Shown piece after piece: positions 8,274 through 17,467 of a stretch of 64,000 nucleotides of DNA. Position 1 is the first letter of the stretch. The number at the start of each line of letters is the position of its first letter. The translations under genes were made by a program, and so were the position numbers. The stretch is from Neorhizobium vignae (GTDB lineage: Bacteria; Pseudomonadota; Alphaproteobacteria; Rhizobiales; Rhizobiaceae): contig NZ_JNNU01000007.1 of the NCBI RefSeq assembly GCF_000732195.1, positions 1 through 64,000 of the forward strand. The letters are read 5' to 3'. Below the pieces are notes generated by a model. It did no database searches and was not told where the DNA came from. It worked only from the letters and a program-made list of their open reading frames with translations.

Positions 8274-8569
8274 TATCGAACGGCGGCGATAAGAAAGTCT
8301 TGCTTTCGGGAGATCTTCGTGAGGCCGACCGTTTTATCCTAAATGAATAGGTAATCGTCCGCTGTCTGCGCCTCGATATTGAGCGAATGCCTTCGAGTTG
8401 TTCCAAGGCCGGGGTCAGATCCTGCAGGAAATCCGATTTTTCGCGCGTCGCTGGAACTTCCCGGGCCGTCATGAATTACAAATTGTCCATGTCACGAAAT
8501 GGCCGCAATTCCTGTTGGTTTCCACCACATTTTTCGGGACTCTAAGGGGGTCCAACGAGGAGTGATTCA

Positions 8570-10042
8570 ATGGCTCTTCCCACCCCGACCCTGGCCGCCA
8601 TCCGGTACGGTTATGGTCTTCGTCCCGGCGAAGAGCCGCCCCGTGATGTCGAGGCGCTGCTGGGACAGATCGAGGAAGGGGCTTCCGAAAAGCCCCGTTT
8701 TCCGCGCGAGGGTATAGCCGGCCGGCTAGACACGGCAACCCGCGTCGTTTCGCTCCTCGCCGCCGAGGCGAAAGCCCGCAAGGCCGGCAATCCGAACGAA
8801 GACGTCCGCAAGGCGACCCAGAGCGAGGCGCGGCGCATCTACCGGCAGGATGCAATGGCGCGGCTTGCCCAAGCGATCCATTCGCCGCTTGGCTTCTATG
8901 AGCGCCTTGCGAGTTTCTGGGTCGACCATTTCTCGACCAGCGTGATGAAGTCGCTGCCGATGCGGATGATCGTGCCGCTCTACGAAGCGCAGGCGATCCG
9001 CCCCAATCTCGGCGGTTCCTTCACCAAGCTGCTGTCCGCCGCCATCCTGCATCCCGCCATGCTGATCTATCTCGACCAGGACCAGAGCGTCGGGCCCGAC
9101 TCCGTTGCCGCCCGCAAGAACGGCCGCGGGCTCAATGAAAACCTCGGTCGCGAGCTGCTCGAACTCCACACCCTGGGCGCCGGCAGCGGCTATACCCAGC
9201 AGGACGTGCGTGCCGCGGCGCTGATCCTGACGGGACTTTCCGTCGACAATCGCGCCATGCAGGTCGTCTATCAGCCGCGGTTCGCCGAGGCGGGACCTGT
9301 CAATCTGCTCGGGCGGACCTATCGGGACGACGAGGGCGACGGTCAGGATCATGTGCTGATGCTCGAAGATCTGGCCGCCAACCCGAAGACCGCGCAGCAT
9401 ATCTGCGGCAAGCTCGTCCGCCATTTCATCGCCGACGACGCGCCCGAGGAGATGGTCGCGGCGATGGTCGCCGCCTGGACGAAGAGCCGCGGCGATCTTA
9501 CCGAGGTTTATCGTGCCATGCTCGCACATCCGCGTGCCTGGTCGGATCCCGGCCGGAAGATCAAGCAGCCGTTCGAATTCGTGGTCTCCGGTTTCCGCGC
9601 GCTCGATCTGCCGGAGAGGAATTTCGGCAATCTGCTGCGCGACATGGACGACGGCGACGAAGACGAGAGCCCGGTCCAGAAGGCCATGGACCTGACCGGC
9701 ATGGCGGCGAGGGAAGACACCAAGAAGAAGGCGGGGCGGGCCAATGCTCTGACGCTCGGCGCCCTGCAGCGCATGGGCCAGCCGATCTGGCAGCCGCCGA
9801 GCCCCGCGGGTTTCGCGGACGAAACGAGCGTATGGCTGACCCCGAGCCAGCTGAGCGAGCGGATTTCGTGGTCGCGAATGGTCGCACGCATCTTCGGGCA
9901 GAAGATGGAGCCTTCCGTCTTCCTTCAGGCAGCACTTGCCGATGCTGCCCATCCGGAGACCAGCAGGATTATCGCCCAGGCGCCCAACAAGGTTCACGGC
10001 ATCACGATGGTGCTGGCGTCCCCTGAATTCAACAGGAGATAG
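8570..10042 (+). CDS. DUF1800 family protein
   Basis: 490 residues; ATG preceded by AACGAGGAG. Family hallmarks: FWVDHFS near residue 120 and the conserved block NENLGRELLELHTLG followed by GYTQQDVRAAALILTG around 190-220. The biochemical function of DUF1800 proteins is not established. They are almost always encoded next to a DUF1501 protein, as here (3-base gap), so the pair probably acts together in the envelope. No clear signal peptide is visible in this partner. Confidence 0.88.
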   Translation: MALPTPTLAAIRYGYGLRPGEEPPRDVEALLGQIEEGASEKPRFPREGIAGRLDTATRVVSLLAAEAKARKAGNPNEDVRKATQSEARRIYRQDAMARLAQAIHSPLGFYERLASFWVDHFSTSVMKSLPMRMIVPLYEAQAIRPNLGGSFTKLLSAAILHPAMLIYLDQDQSVGPDSVAARKNGRGLNENLGRELLELHTLGAGSGYTQQDVRAAALILTGLSVDNRAMQVVYQPRFAEAGPVNLLGRTYRDDEGDGQDHVLMLEDLAANPKTAQHICGKLVRHFIADDAPEEMVAAMVAAWTKSRGDLTEVYRAMLAHPRAWSDPGRKIKQPFEFVVSGFRALDLPERNFGNLLRDMDDGDEDESPVQKAMDLTGMAAREDTKKKAGRANALTLGALQRMGQPIWQPPSPAGFADETSVWLTPSQLSERISWSRMVARIFGQKMEPSVFLQAALADAAHPETSRIIAQAPNKVHGITMVLASPEFNRR

Positions 10043-10045
10043 GAA

Positions 10046-11224
10046 ATGAGCTTTCAACACGGCTTTCCTTTGTCTCGCCGCGGGTTTCTGGCCGGCGCCT
10101 GCTGCGCGGCGGGGGCCTCCATCCTGACGCCGGTCAGTTTTGCCGCGATGCCTGGCGACAACCGGTTCGTGACGATCATCCTGCGCGGCGCCATGGACGG
10201 GCTCGATTTCGTCCAGCCCTACGGCGATCCGGCCTATGCGGCGCTGAGGCCGAAGCTGGGCTTGAGGCCCGATACCGGCCTCATCGATCTCGACGGTTTC
10301 TTCGGGCTCAATCCGGCCGCCTCCGCGCTGATGCCGTTGTGGCAGGCGGGCGAGCTCTCGTTCGTGCACGCGGTCTCGACGCCCTATCGGGACCAGCGCA
10401 GCCATTTCGATGGCCAGGACATGCTGGAGACCGGCGGCAACGGCAAGGGCGAACGCACCGGCTGGCTCAACCGCACGCTCGCGGTCATCCCGCGCTCGAA
10501 CGCCCGCAAGGCGATCGACATCAACACCTCGATGGAACTGATCCTCAGTGGTCCCAACGAGGCGGATTCCTGGTCGTCCCAGAGCAATTTCGCGCTGGCC
10601 GAAGACGAGATCGCCTTTCTCGACCGCCTCTATGCCGGCGACCCGGCTTTCGCGAAGGCCATGGAGGAGGCGAAGAAGACCGATATATCGGCGGACTCCC
10701 TTTACGCCGACGGCAAGCGTGGCGCGGGCATTGCCGACATGGCGCGGCTTGCCGGCGGCATGCTGCGCGAGGACTACCGGATCGCCAGCTTCTCGATCAA
10801 CGGCTGGGACACCCATGTGGGCCAGCAGGGGCAGTTCAGGAAAGCCGTCGGCGATCTTTCGACCGCGATCCTCACGCTGAAGGCGGCACTCGGCGAAGAC
10901 GCCTGGAAAAAGACCGCCGTTCTGGCGATGACCGAATTCGGCCGCACGGCGCGCGAGAACGGCACCAACGGCACCGACCACGGAACCGGCGGACTTGCGG
11001 TGCTCGCCGGCGGAGCGATCCCTGGCGGCAAGGTCCTGGGCAAATGGCCGGGCCTTTCCGAAGACAAGCTGCTCGACCGCCGCGACCTGATGCCGACAGG
11101 CGACGTGCGCGAAGTGGCCGCCGCCATGCTCTACCGTCAGTTCGGCATCGAGCCCGACACTCTTACCGCAAAGGTCTTTCCCGGCCTGAGTTTCGATACG
11201 TCCTCGGCCTATCTGAGGGGATGA
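10046..11224 (+). CDS. DUF1501 family protein with Tat signal
   Basis: 392 residues. The N-terminus has a twin-arginine signal, SRRGFLAGACCAAGASIL, so the protein is exported folded. The body resembles the alkaline-phosphatase/sulfatase-like DUF1501 family: RGAMDGLD near the start, RDQRSHFDGQD at about 116-126, a central GWDTHVGQQGQ block and a terminal TDHGTGG metal-site-like motif. The start has AGGAA just upstream and follows the DUF1800 stop by 3 bases, so the two form one operon. The substrate is unknown. Confidence 0.88.
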   Translation: MSFQHGFPLSRRGFLAGACCAAGASILTPVSFAAMPGDNRFVTIILRGAMDGLDFVQPYGDPAYAALRPKLGLRPDTGLIDLDGFFGLNPAASALMPLWQAGELSFVHAVSTPYRDQRSHFDGQDMLETGGNGKGERTGWLNRTLAVIPRSNARKAIDINTSMELILSGPNEADSWSSQSNFALAEDEIAFLDRLYAGDPAFAKAMEEAKKTDISADSLYADGKRGAGIADMARLAGGMLREDYRIASFSINGWDTHVGQQGQFRKAVGDLSTAILTLKAALGEDAWKKTAVLAMTEFGRTARENGTNGTDHGTGGLAVLAGGAIPGGKVLGKWPGLSEDKLLDRRDLMPTGDVREVAAAMLYRQFGIEPDTLTAKVFPGLSFDTSSAYLRG

Positions 11225-11239
11225 TCGGGCGGGGTTGCG

Positions 11240-11827
11240 CTATGTCAGGATGTCGTAGACGCGAAAGATCCAATAAAGCTGGTAGGCCAGCGCGAAGATG
11301 ACGAAACCGGCGTGATAGCGCCGGTTGGTGGTCGTCGCGGCGATCAGGCTCAGGACGACATAGATCGCGGTGCGCACCGGATATTCCCAGCCGAGCGAGG
11401 CAAAGTATTCCTCGCCCTTCAGCGCCGTATCGACGATGTCGGTGACGAGCAGGCCGGCGAGGAAACCGAAGAACCATTTCCGGCGCGACAGGAAATAATG
11501 TTCGTAGCTGTCGTAATCCTGCATCGAGGTCGGAAAGAGCAGGGCGCAGAGGAAGAAGAACAGCGCGCAGAAGGCGATCAGGAAGAGATAGGCCGCAAAA
11601 CCGATGACCGGCAGGGCGTGCAGCCGGTATTCCCACCACCAGAAATGCACCAGAAACAGGAACAGGAACGCCACCCAGCCGAGATGGACGGGGTAGATGC
11701 GGGCGGCGCGCGGATGCTGGACGATGCCGGCGAGGCCGTTCAGCAGCCGCGCCAGGCTGAGGCTCACCACCATGCCCATGACCACGCGGATATGCGTGAA
11801 GGTTTCGGCGGCGGTCGCGGCGTCCAT
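11240..11827 (-). CDS. Conserved multi-pass membrane protein of unknown function
   Basis: 195 residues with about five hydrophobic helices (roughly 10-30, 45-65, 75-98, 110-130, 155-190). The loops contain many aromatic residues (HFWWWEYRLHALP, YDSYEHYFLSRRKWFF). No catalytic motif is recognised. It lies 13 bases downstream of the thioesterase gene on the same strand, so the two may be co-transcribed. It converges with the DUF1501 gene. Confidence 0.75.
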   Translation of the reverse strand: MDAATAAETFTHIRVVMGMVVSLSLARLLNGLAGIVQHPRAARIYPVHLGWVAFLFLFLVHFWWWEYRLHALPVIGFAAYLFLIAFCALFFFLCALLFPTSMQDYDSYEHYFLSRRKWFFGFLAGLLVTDIVDTALKGEEYFASLGWEYPVRTAIYVVLSLIAATTTNRRYHAGFVIFALAYQLYWIFRVYDILT

Positions 11828-11840
11828 CGCTGTTCCTCGC

Positions 11841-12236
11841 TTATGCCTCGGCCGGCACCGGCACCGGGCGGCCCTCCTCGTCGAGGGCCACCATGATGAA
11901 GGTGCCCGCGGTGACTTTCTCGATCATCCGGTGGCGCGCGCGTTGCGCCCAGGCTTCCACCATGAGCGTGATCGACGAGCGGCCGACGCGGGTGATTTCC
12001 GTGTAGATGTTCAGCGTGTCGCCGATCTTGACCGGCAGTTCGAACGCCATTTCCTTGACCGCTGCGGTGACCACGCGGCCACGGGCGCGCTCGGCGGCGC
12101 GGATGCCGCTCGCCAAGTCCATTTGCGCCATCACCCAGCCGCCGAAAATATCGCCGGCGGCGTTGGCATCTGCCGGCATTGCCAGGGTGCGGAGCGTCAG
12201 TTCACCGGTCGGTTTGGCATTTTCGGTCATCGTCAT
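11841..12236 (-). CDS. Acyl-CoA thioesterase, YciA-type hotdog fold
   Basis: 131 residues, the usual length. Hydrolyses acyl-CoA thioesters. The conserved YciA stretch is present: TLAMPADANAAGDIFGGWVMAQMD around 17-40, including the catalytic Asp region, then VVTAAVKEMAFELPVKIGDTLNIY. The C-terminal FIMVALDEEGRPVPVP is also typical. Likely cytosolic. First gene of a probable two-gene unit with the membrane protein downstream. Confidence 0.92.
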   Translation of the reverse strand: MTMTENAKPTGELTLRTLAMPADANAAGDIFGGWVMAQMDLASGIRAAERARGRVVTAAVKEMAFELPVKIGDTLNIYTEITRVGRSSITLMVEAWAQRARHRMIEKVTAGTFIMVALDEEGRPVPVPAEA

Positions 12237-12441
12237 CTCTCTTTCGAAGCGGTTTCCAGGGCGACTCCTCCCGCCGCGAGACTAACCGGACGCGAGGAGG
12301 AAGGAAACTCCAAGAAAAAATGCTTCTACATCAATAATTTAGACCGCACTAACTCGCGTTCGCCGCGATTTGTGACAGCTTCACCACCTGGTAACCAACG
12401 CCCATTAGAATTTAAGGCGAATTGCACATAAGGGGGACCCC

Positions 12442-14280
12442 ATGCAACGTCTCGCCATTTCCTGGCGCCTTTATAGTCTCGTGCTCCTGTCGCTCGTCAT
12501 TCTTGGCGGCGCCATGACCTTCAGTCTGTTCCAGAGCTACGCCTCGTCGGAACGGGAACGAAAGGCGGGCCTTGCCCAGATGAACGATGTGGCGCTGACC
12601 GTGCTCAAGAAATACCAGGCTCTGGAGGCTTCGGGTGCCATGACCCGCGAGCAGGCCCAGAGCGGGGCCAAGGCCGTCATCTCGGTGATGCGCTACGGCG
12701 AGGGCAGCGGCTATTTCTGGATCAACGACATGCTGCCGCGGATGATCATGCATCCGATCAAGGCGGAGCTGAACGGCAAGGACCTGTCGAACGACAAGGA
12801 CCCGAACGGCAAGTTCCTGTTCGTCGAGTTCGTCAACGCCGTCAAGGCAAGCCCGGCCGGCAAGGGCTTCGTCGATTACTACTGGCCGAAGCCGGGCGCC
12901 GAGCAGCCGGTCGAAAAATATTCGCATGTGGCCGGTTTCGCGCCCTGGGGCTGGATCGTCGGCACGGGCGTCTATGTGGACGACCTGCACGCCATGTTCC
13001 GCCGCGACGCGATCAACTTCGCCTCGATGTTCGGCATCGGCGCGCTGGTGCTGATCGCGGGCGCCACCTTCGTGGTCAAGACGGTTACCGGCCCGATCGG
13101 CAAGATCAAGCAGGCTCTGCAGTCGATCGCATCGGGCGAGGCTCGTGTCACCGTGCCCTGCACCGAACAGAAGAACGAGATCGGCGACATGGCCCGGGCG
13201 CTTTCCGTGCTGCGCGATTCGGTCGACGAACGCGCCCAATTGCAGGCACGCGAAGCGGAACAGGCCCGCATGATCGCCAGCGAGCGTTTCGAGAACGAGC
13301 GCACGATGACGGCCGCCGCCGACCGCCAGGGACGCGCGATCAGCGAGCTCGGCCGGGCGCTCGAGGCGCTGGCCGGGGGCGATCTTTCCGTGGCGCTTGC
13401 CGATATCGGCGAGGACTATGCGAAACTCCGCCACGACTTCAATGCCGCGGTCAGTTCGCTGCACCAGGCGATCGCGGCGATTTCCGAGACGAGCCTTGTC
13501 GTACGCGACAGCGCCTCGGACATTTCCGGAGCGACGGGCCATCTCTCCAAGCGCACCGAACAGCAGGCGGCGGCGCTCGAAGAGACCGCAGCCGCGCTCG
13601 ACGAGATCACCGCAACCGTCCGCACCGCCTCGGAACGGGCGGTCGAGGCCCGTACCATGGTCAGCGAGACCAAGGACAGCGCCGGCCGCTCGGGCGAGAT
13701 CGTCCGCAATGCGATCGACGCCATGGGTCGCATCGAGGAGAGCTCCAGCCGCATCAACCAGATCATCTCGGTGATCGACGAGATCGCCTTCCAGACCAAC
13801 CTTCTGGCGCTCAATGCCGGCGTCGAGGCGGCGCGGGCCGGCGAGGCGGGCAGGGGCTTTGCGGTCGTGGCGCAGGAAGTTCGCGAACTGGCGCAGCGTT
13901 CCGCCAATGCCGCAAAGGAGATCAAGACGCTGATCAGCAATTCCGCCCGCGAGGTGGAAGGCGGCGTGGCGCTGGTGCGCTCCACCGGCGACGCGCTGGT
14001 CGAGATCGCCACGCTGGTCGAGCGGGTCAACGCCCATGTGGACACGATTGCGACGGCCGCCCGCGAACAGGCGACGGGCCTTCAGGAGATCAATTCCTCC
14101 GTCAATCATATGGACCAGATGACCCAGCAGAACGCGGCAATGGTCGAGGAAACCACCGCGGCCAGCCAGACGCTTGCCGAACAGAGCCTGCACCTGCAGG
14201 GCCTTCTTTCGGCCTTCAGGCTCGCTGACGGCGGCCGTGGGGCGGCCTCCGGTCATGTGTCGCGCGCCCGCGCCGCCTGA
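12442..14280 (+). CDS. Methyl-accepting chemotaxis protein with single Cache sensor
   Basis: 612 residues; AAGGGGG ribosome-binding site. TM1 at about 10-32, then a periplasmic sCache_2-type domain (YGEGSGYFWINDM and WGWIVGTGVYVDD are characteristic), TM2 at about 192-212, HAMP to about 265, a second HAMP-like stretch near 300-350, and the cytoplasmic signalling hairpin with the invariant tip ([20 protein letters not shown]). There is no C-terminal CheR/CheB-tethering pentapeptide. It signals to CheA/CheW; the ligand is probably a small organic acid or similar, as inferred from the Cache class. Confidence 0.93.
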   Translation: MQRLAISWRLYSLVLLSLVILGGAMTFSLFQSYASSERERKAGLAQMNDVALTVLKKYQALEASGAMTREQAQSGAKAVISVMRYGEGSGYFWINDMLPRMIMHPIKAELNGKDLSNDKDPNGKFLFVEFVNAVKASPAGKGFVDYYWPKPGAEQPVEKYSHVAGFAPWGWIVGTGVYVDDLHAMFRRDAINFASMFGIGALVLIAGATFVVKTVTGPIGKIKQALQSIASGEARVTVPCTEQKNEIGDMARALSVLRDSVDERAQLQAREAEQARMIASERFENERTMTAAADRQGRAISELGRALEALAGGDLSVALADIGEDYAKLRHDFNAAVSSLHQAIAAISETSLVVRDSASDISGATGHLSKRTEQQAAALEETAAALDEITATVRTASERAVEARTMVSETKDSAGRSGEIVRNAIDAMGRIEESSSRINQIISVIDEIAFQTNLLALNAGVEAARAGEAGRGFAVVAQEVRELAQRSANAAKEIKTLISNSAREVEGGVALVRSTGDALVEIATLVERVNAHVDTIATAAREQATGLQEINSSVNHMDQMTQQNAAMVEETTAASQTLAEQSLHLQGLLSAFRLADGGRGAASGHVSRARAA

Positions 14281-14306
14281 TCCGCACTGATCATCGCCAA
14301 GAGACA

Positions 14307-14339
14307 AAGGCCGCCGGCGCGACAAGCCCGGCGGCCTTT
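14307..14339 (+). terminator. Rho-independent terminator after the chemotaxis receptor
   Basis: A 12-bp stem AAAGGCCGCCGG/CCGGCGGCCTTT with a short loop, followed by TTTT. Confidence 0.85.
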
Positions 14340-14418
14340 TGATGTCGGCCGCGTTGACGAGGGTCAAATACGCGGACCTCCGTTGTCCCTAAACGCAGGG
14401 GCACCTTCAACGGAGAAT

Positions 14419-15000
14419 ATGATGACGAGGATCGTGATCATCCAGGGACATCCGGACGCCGCCGAGCCGCATCTCTGTCATGCGCTGGCCGACGCCTATG
14501 CCAGGGGAGCCGAGGCCGGCGGGCATTCGGTCGAGCGCATCGAACTCGCTCGCATCGGCGTGCCGTTCCTGACCTCGCAGAAGGAACAGCAACAGGGGAG
14601 GCTCAACCCGCCGATCCTCGACGCGCAGGTAAAGATAAGACGGGCGGATCACCTCGTCCTTGTCTATCCGCTCTGGCTCGGCTCCATGCCGGCGCTGGTC
14701 AAGGCGTTCCTGGAACAGGTGGCGCGGCCGGGCTTTGCCTATGACACCTCGCGCGGACCGTTCGGCAGCGGTCTTCTGAGCGGCAGGTCCGCGCGGGTGG
14801 TGATTACCATGGGCATGCCCGCTTGGTATTACCGGATCGTCTACGGCAGCCACAGCCTGAAGGCGCTGAAAGTGGGCATCCTGCATTTCGTCGGCATCCG
14901 GCCGGTCCGGGCGACTTTGGTGGGCACGGTCAATGCCGGGAATTTCGATAGCGCGAAATGGATCGCCAGGATGGAGGCGGCGGGGAGGCGAGCGTCCTGA
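14419..15000 (+). CDS. Flavodoxin-fold NAD(P)H:quinone oxidoreductase-like protein
   Basis: About 193 residues from the ATG at 14419 (a second ATG follows at 14422); GGAGA sits just upstream. A frame extends to a TTG at 14383, but the ATG pair fits the ribosome-binding site better. Family features: RIVIIQGHPD at the N-terminus (FMN phosphate loop), the HLVLVYPLWLGSMPALVKAFLEQV block typical of KefF/MdaB-type reductases, and a GxLxGRSARVVITMG strand. It probably reduces quinones or similar acceptors using FMN/FAD. Confidence 0.85.
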   Translation: MMTRIVIIQGHPDAAEPHLCHALADAYARGAEAGGHSVERIELARIGVPFLTSQKEQQQGRLNPPILDAQVKIRRADHLVLVYPLWLGSMPALVKAFLEQVARPGFAYDTSRGPFGSGLLSGRSARVVITMGMPAWYYRIVYGSHSLKALKVGILHFVGIRPVRATLVGTVNAGNFDSAKWIARMEAAGRRAS

Positions 15001-15120
15001 AACGATCGCAAATTGCATCGAAAGGTCACGAAAGGGCCTTGATTTCTCAAAGGTTCATTTACCGACTTTGCCTAAACTCTCAGCGTGTGTCATTTCGGCA
15101 CCGGAAGAGTGGCAACTGGT

Positions 15121-16581
15121 ATGGCGTATGCTCCCCTTTCTCGGCGGGTGATCGGCTCGCTGATGATCCCGACAATGCTGGCTGCCTGTTCCGCCGGGGA
15201 TCTCGTTCCGCCCGCGCCGATCGACAATGGCCGGGTCGGGGCGATCCAGCCGATGCGCGACATCCCGGGCGAGCGGGTTTCCCAGCAGGCCTATCAGATG
15301 AGCCCGGCGCCGGTTTCGCAGGCAAGCGGCGTCGACTACGCGAACACGCCGAACCTCGCCGGCACCGGTTATCCCAATTCGGCCTATCCGGGTTCCGGCG
15401 CCAGTGACGGCGGCCATTACCTGCGGGCGCCGGCCCAGGTGCAGGCCGCACCCCAGAATGCACCCTTGAATTCACCTATGTCGCAGCAGCCCTCCGGCGC
15501 CCGTCAGGGCCGCCTGCCGATGATCGACAGCGACGAGGCCATGCAGCAGCAGGCATCCGTCGGAGGCCGCAACACGACCCGCAATGCCGGACCGATGAGC
15601 ATTCCGGAAGAGGGCGTCAACATCGACGCCGAACTCGGTTTCGGTCCCGACGAGAGCGACGTGACGGGACTTGCCGAAGAGCAGGATTCCGATATCGCCG
15701 AAGGTGTCGGCGACCAGCCCGTGGTCGACGGCATCGGCACCGACAATCCGCGCGCCCTGCAGCCGCGCCGCCAGCCGATCTCGCAGCAGATGCCCCAGTC
15801 CATGAACGACGACCGGGTGCTGGTGCCGCCGAAACGCCAGGGCGCCGGCCTGCAGGGCGACCTGGCGAACAACGATATGACGTGGAGCGACGGGTCGCGC
15901 GTCATCCCGCCAAGCCGGGCGCCTGCCGGCAGCCAGCAGGTGGCGATGCTGCGCCCCAACAACCCGATGAGCGACAGCGGCCCGATGAGCCAGCGCGACA
16001 TGCCCTGGCAGCGCGATATCATGCCGCGGTCGGAAGTGAGCTGCCGCACGGAACTGAGGCGCCTCGGCGTCGAATTCGACGACCGGCCGCCCATCGACGC
16101 AGGCCCGAGCTGCAGGGTGCCTTATCCGGTGAAACTCTCCGGCCTGTCCGGCAATATCGACGTCAAGCCGGCCGTCACGCTGAACTGCCAGACGACGCTG
16201 GCCTTTGCCAAATGGGTCCGGAACGAGCTCGCCCCTTCCGCCCGTTACCGCTATCTCACCGGCATCCAGAAGATCGTGCCGATGGGCGGATATTCCTGCC
16301 GCCGGATGAACAACAGCAATCAGCGCAACAACCCGATGTCGGAACATGCCAAGGGCAACGCCATCGATATCGGCCAGATCGTGCTGAAGGACGGTCACGA
16401 GATCGACGTGCGCAAGAAGGGCCTGTTCTCGATGCGCGAAGGCGGTCTCCTGAAGGCGGTGCGCAACGACAGCTGCAAATATTTCAACACCGTGCTGGGT
16501 CCCGGCAGCAATGCGGAACACTGGAACCATTTTCACTTCGACCTGCGCTCCCGCAGGGGCGGCAAGCGCTACTGCAACTGA
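15121..16581 (+). CDS. Extensin-like family lipoprotein
   Basis: 486 residues from the ATG at 15121. The frame opens 36 bases earlier with GTG, but this ATG gives a neat lipoprotein signal with lipobox LAAC. A long Pro/Gln/Ser/Met-rich, disordered region occupies about 25-300. It is followed by the extensin-like C-terminal domain: paired cysteines (SCRTELRRLGV, SCRVPYPVKL, NCQTTLAFAKWV), SCRRMNN, SEHAKGNAIDIGQI and the terminal EHWNHFHFDLR. The H..G..D..., H.H pattern is like M15/D-Ala-D-Ala peptidases, so a cell-wall role is likely. Confidence 0.88.
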   Translation: MAYAPLSRRVIGSLMIPTMLAACSAGDLVPPAPIDNGRVGAIQPMRDIPGERVSQQAYQMSPAPVSQASGVDYANTPNLAGTGYPNSAYPGSGASDGGHYLRAPAQVQAAPQNAPLNSPMSQQPSGARQGRLPMIDSDEAMQQQASVGGRNTTRNAGPMSIPEEGVNIDAELGFGPDESDVTGLAEEQDSDIAEGVGDQPVVDGIGTDNPRALQPRRQPISQQMPQSMNDDRVLVPPKRQGAGLQGDLANNDMTWSDGSRVIPPSRAPAGSQQVAMLRPNNPMSDSGPMSQRDMPWQRDIMPRSEVSCRTELRRLGVEFDDRPPIDAGPSCRVPYPVKLSGLSGNIDVKPAVTLNCQTTLAFAKWVRNELAPSARYRYLTGIQKIVPMGGYSCRRMNNSNQRNNPMSEHAKGNAIDIGQIVLKDGHEIDVRKKGLFSMREGGLLKAVRNDSCKYFNTVLGPGSNAEHWNHFHFDLRSRRGGKRYCN

Positions 16582-16590
16582 GGTCCGACG

Positions 16591-16914
16591 ATGGCCGATG
16601 CCGACATGCTCCGCAATCTGGCCCTCTCCCTGGAAGGAACCTCCGAAGCGCCGCATTTCGACAGGGCGGCGTTCAAGGTCAGGCGCATCTACGTGACGCT
16701 GGCGGCCGACGGCCTGACCGCGAATTTCAAGTTCACGCCGGACGAGCAGCAGATCAAATGCGAGATGCTGCCGAACGTCTTCTCGCCGGTCGAGAACGCC
16801 TGGGGCCGCCAGGGCTGGACGACGGCCGTTCTTTCGGAATTCGAAGAGCCGGATCTCCGCAACGCGCTGGAAACGGCGTGGCGGCATGCGCTTCCCGGCA
16901 AGGGCCGGGCCTGA
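16591..16914 (+). CDS. MmcQ/YjbR family DNA-binding-like protein
   Basis: 107 residues, the normal size of the family. Conserved features include SEAPHFDRAAFKV near the N-terminus, a central beta region and WGRQGWTTAVLS. The fold (double wing) suggests nucleic-acid binding but the role is unproven. It starts 9 bases after the extensin-like gene, so the two are probably co-transcribed. Confidence 0.85.
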   Translation: MADADMLRNLALSLEGTSEAPHFDRAAFKVRRIYVTLAADGLTANFKFTPDEQQIKCEMLPNVFSPVENAWGRQGWTTAVLSEFEEPDLRNALETAWRHALPGKGRA

Positions 16915-17157
16915 AGTGCCCAGACCCGATACCCCGAGACACGGGGTGACGGCCAACCTGTGGACATTAATCGTCCATAAACCATATCCGGCAACCAAAC
17001 TGGAACCATAAGCGGCGGCAAAGCAAGAGTGGCGACGCCGCAGCCCGCCCCCCGGCTTACCCCTGCTGCGGCACGAGACCCGGCGTGCTGACCAAGCCCA
17101 TGCGCGCCGGGTCTCACCCGAGCCCTGAACCGGGCTGGCCTGAACCACCCTTCAAAA

Positions 17158-17229
17158 AAGAAAACCGGCTCAGGGAGCCGGCGAGGGTGGAGGTGGGGCT
17201 CGCGGGGAGGAGCCGTGCTTCCGGTTACG
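17158..17229 (-). ncRNA. Candidate trans-acting small RNA with anti-Shine-Dalgarno loop
   Basis: On the minus strand a promoter-like TTGCCG (17266-17261) and TATAAG (17241-17236), with a long 19-base spacer, precede a transcript of about 70 nucleotides. Its first hairpin, GGCTC/GAGCC (17197-17201, 17210-17214), presents CTCCCC in the loop, with CTCCTCCCC overall. A C-rich single strand follows (CCCACCTCCACCC), then a perfect terminator hairpin and T-run. Loops with CCUCCUCCC-type motifs that pair with ribosome-binding sites are typical of rhizobial riboregulators such as the alpha-r14 (NfeR1) family. Membership in a named family is not shown. Confidence 0.5.
17165..17181 (-). terminator. Rho-independent terminator, minus strand
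   Basis: A perfect 7-bp stem CCGGCTC/GAGCCGG with a 3-base loop. In the minus-strand direction it is followed by TTTTCTTTTTT. Confidence 0.85.
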
Positions 17230-17467
17230 CAAGAACTTATACTTGAAAACAGTACACATGCGGCAAGCGGAAATGAAAAGGACTGAAACACTCTGGTCAT
17301 GACGGTCGCGCGTGAGGTTACGTGCGGCGTAAAGGGCGGGACCGTTGCTTGCCTGGTCGGGACAATGCTGTAAGAACGTCACGGAAAAATGACAGCGGCA
17401 GTGGATGTATCTCCTTCTTCCGACCCGATGTCGGACCTGGAGACGGAATTTGTCGATCGCAGCGCTT

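Larger units (their letters stand above)
16915..17467. other. 553-bp gap holding a minus-strand small-RNA candidate
   Basis: No convincing protein gene. A strong minus-strand terminator at 17165-17181 has no annotated gene feeding it; it is explained here by a short RNA at 17158-17229. A 29-codon minus-strand frame beginning at 17259 (MCTVFKYKFLRNRK...) overlaps that RNA but lacks a ribosome-binding site. The right part (17300-17467) is the upstream region of the TauE/SafE gene. Confidence 0.6.

Noticed and set aside
8726-10981. Long minus-strand open frame opposite the DUF1800/DUF1501 genes
   Set aside because: Antisense shadow caused by codon bias; the plus-strand products carry clear family motifs.
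17170-17259. 29-codon minus-strand frame (MCTVFKYKFL...)
   Set aside because: No ribosome-binding site and its 3' half is the structured RNA and terminator; the proline-rich end comes from the C-rich RNA segment.
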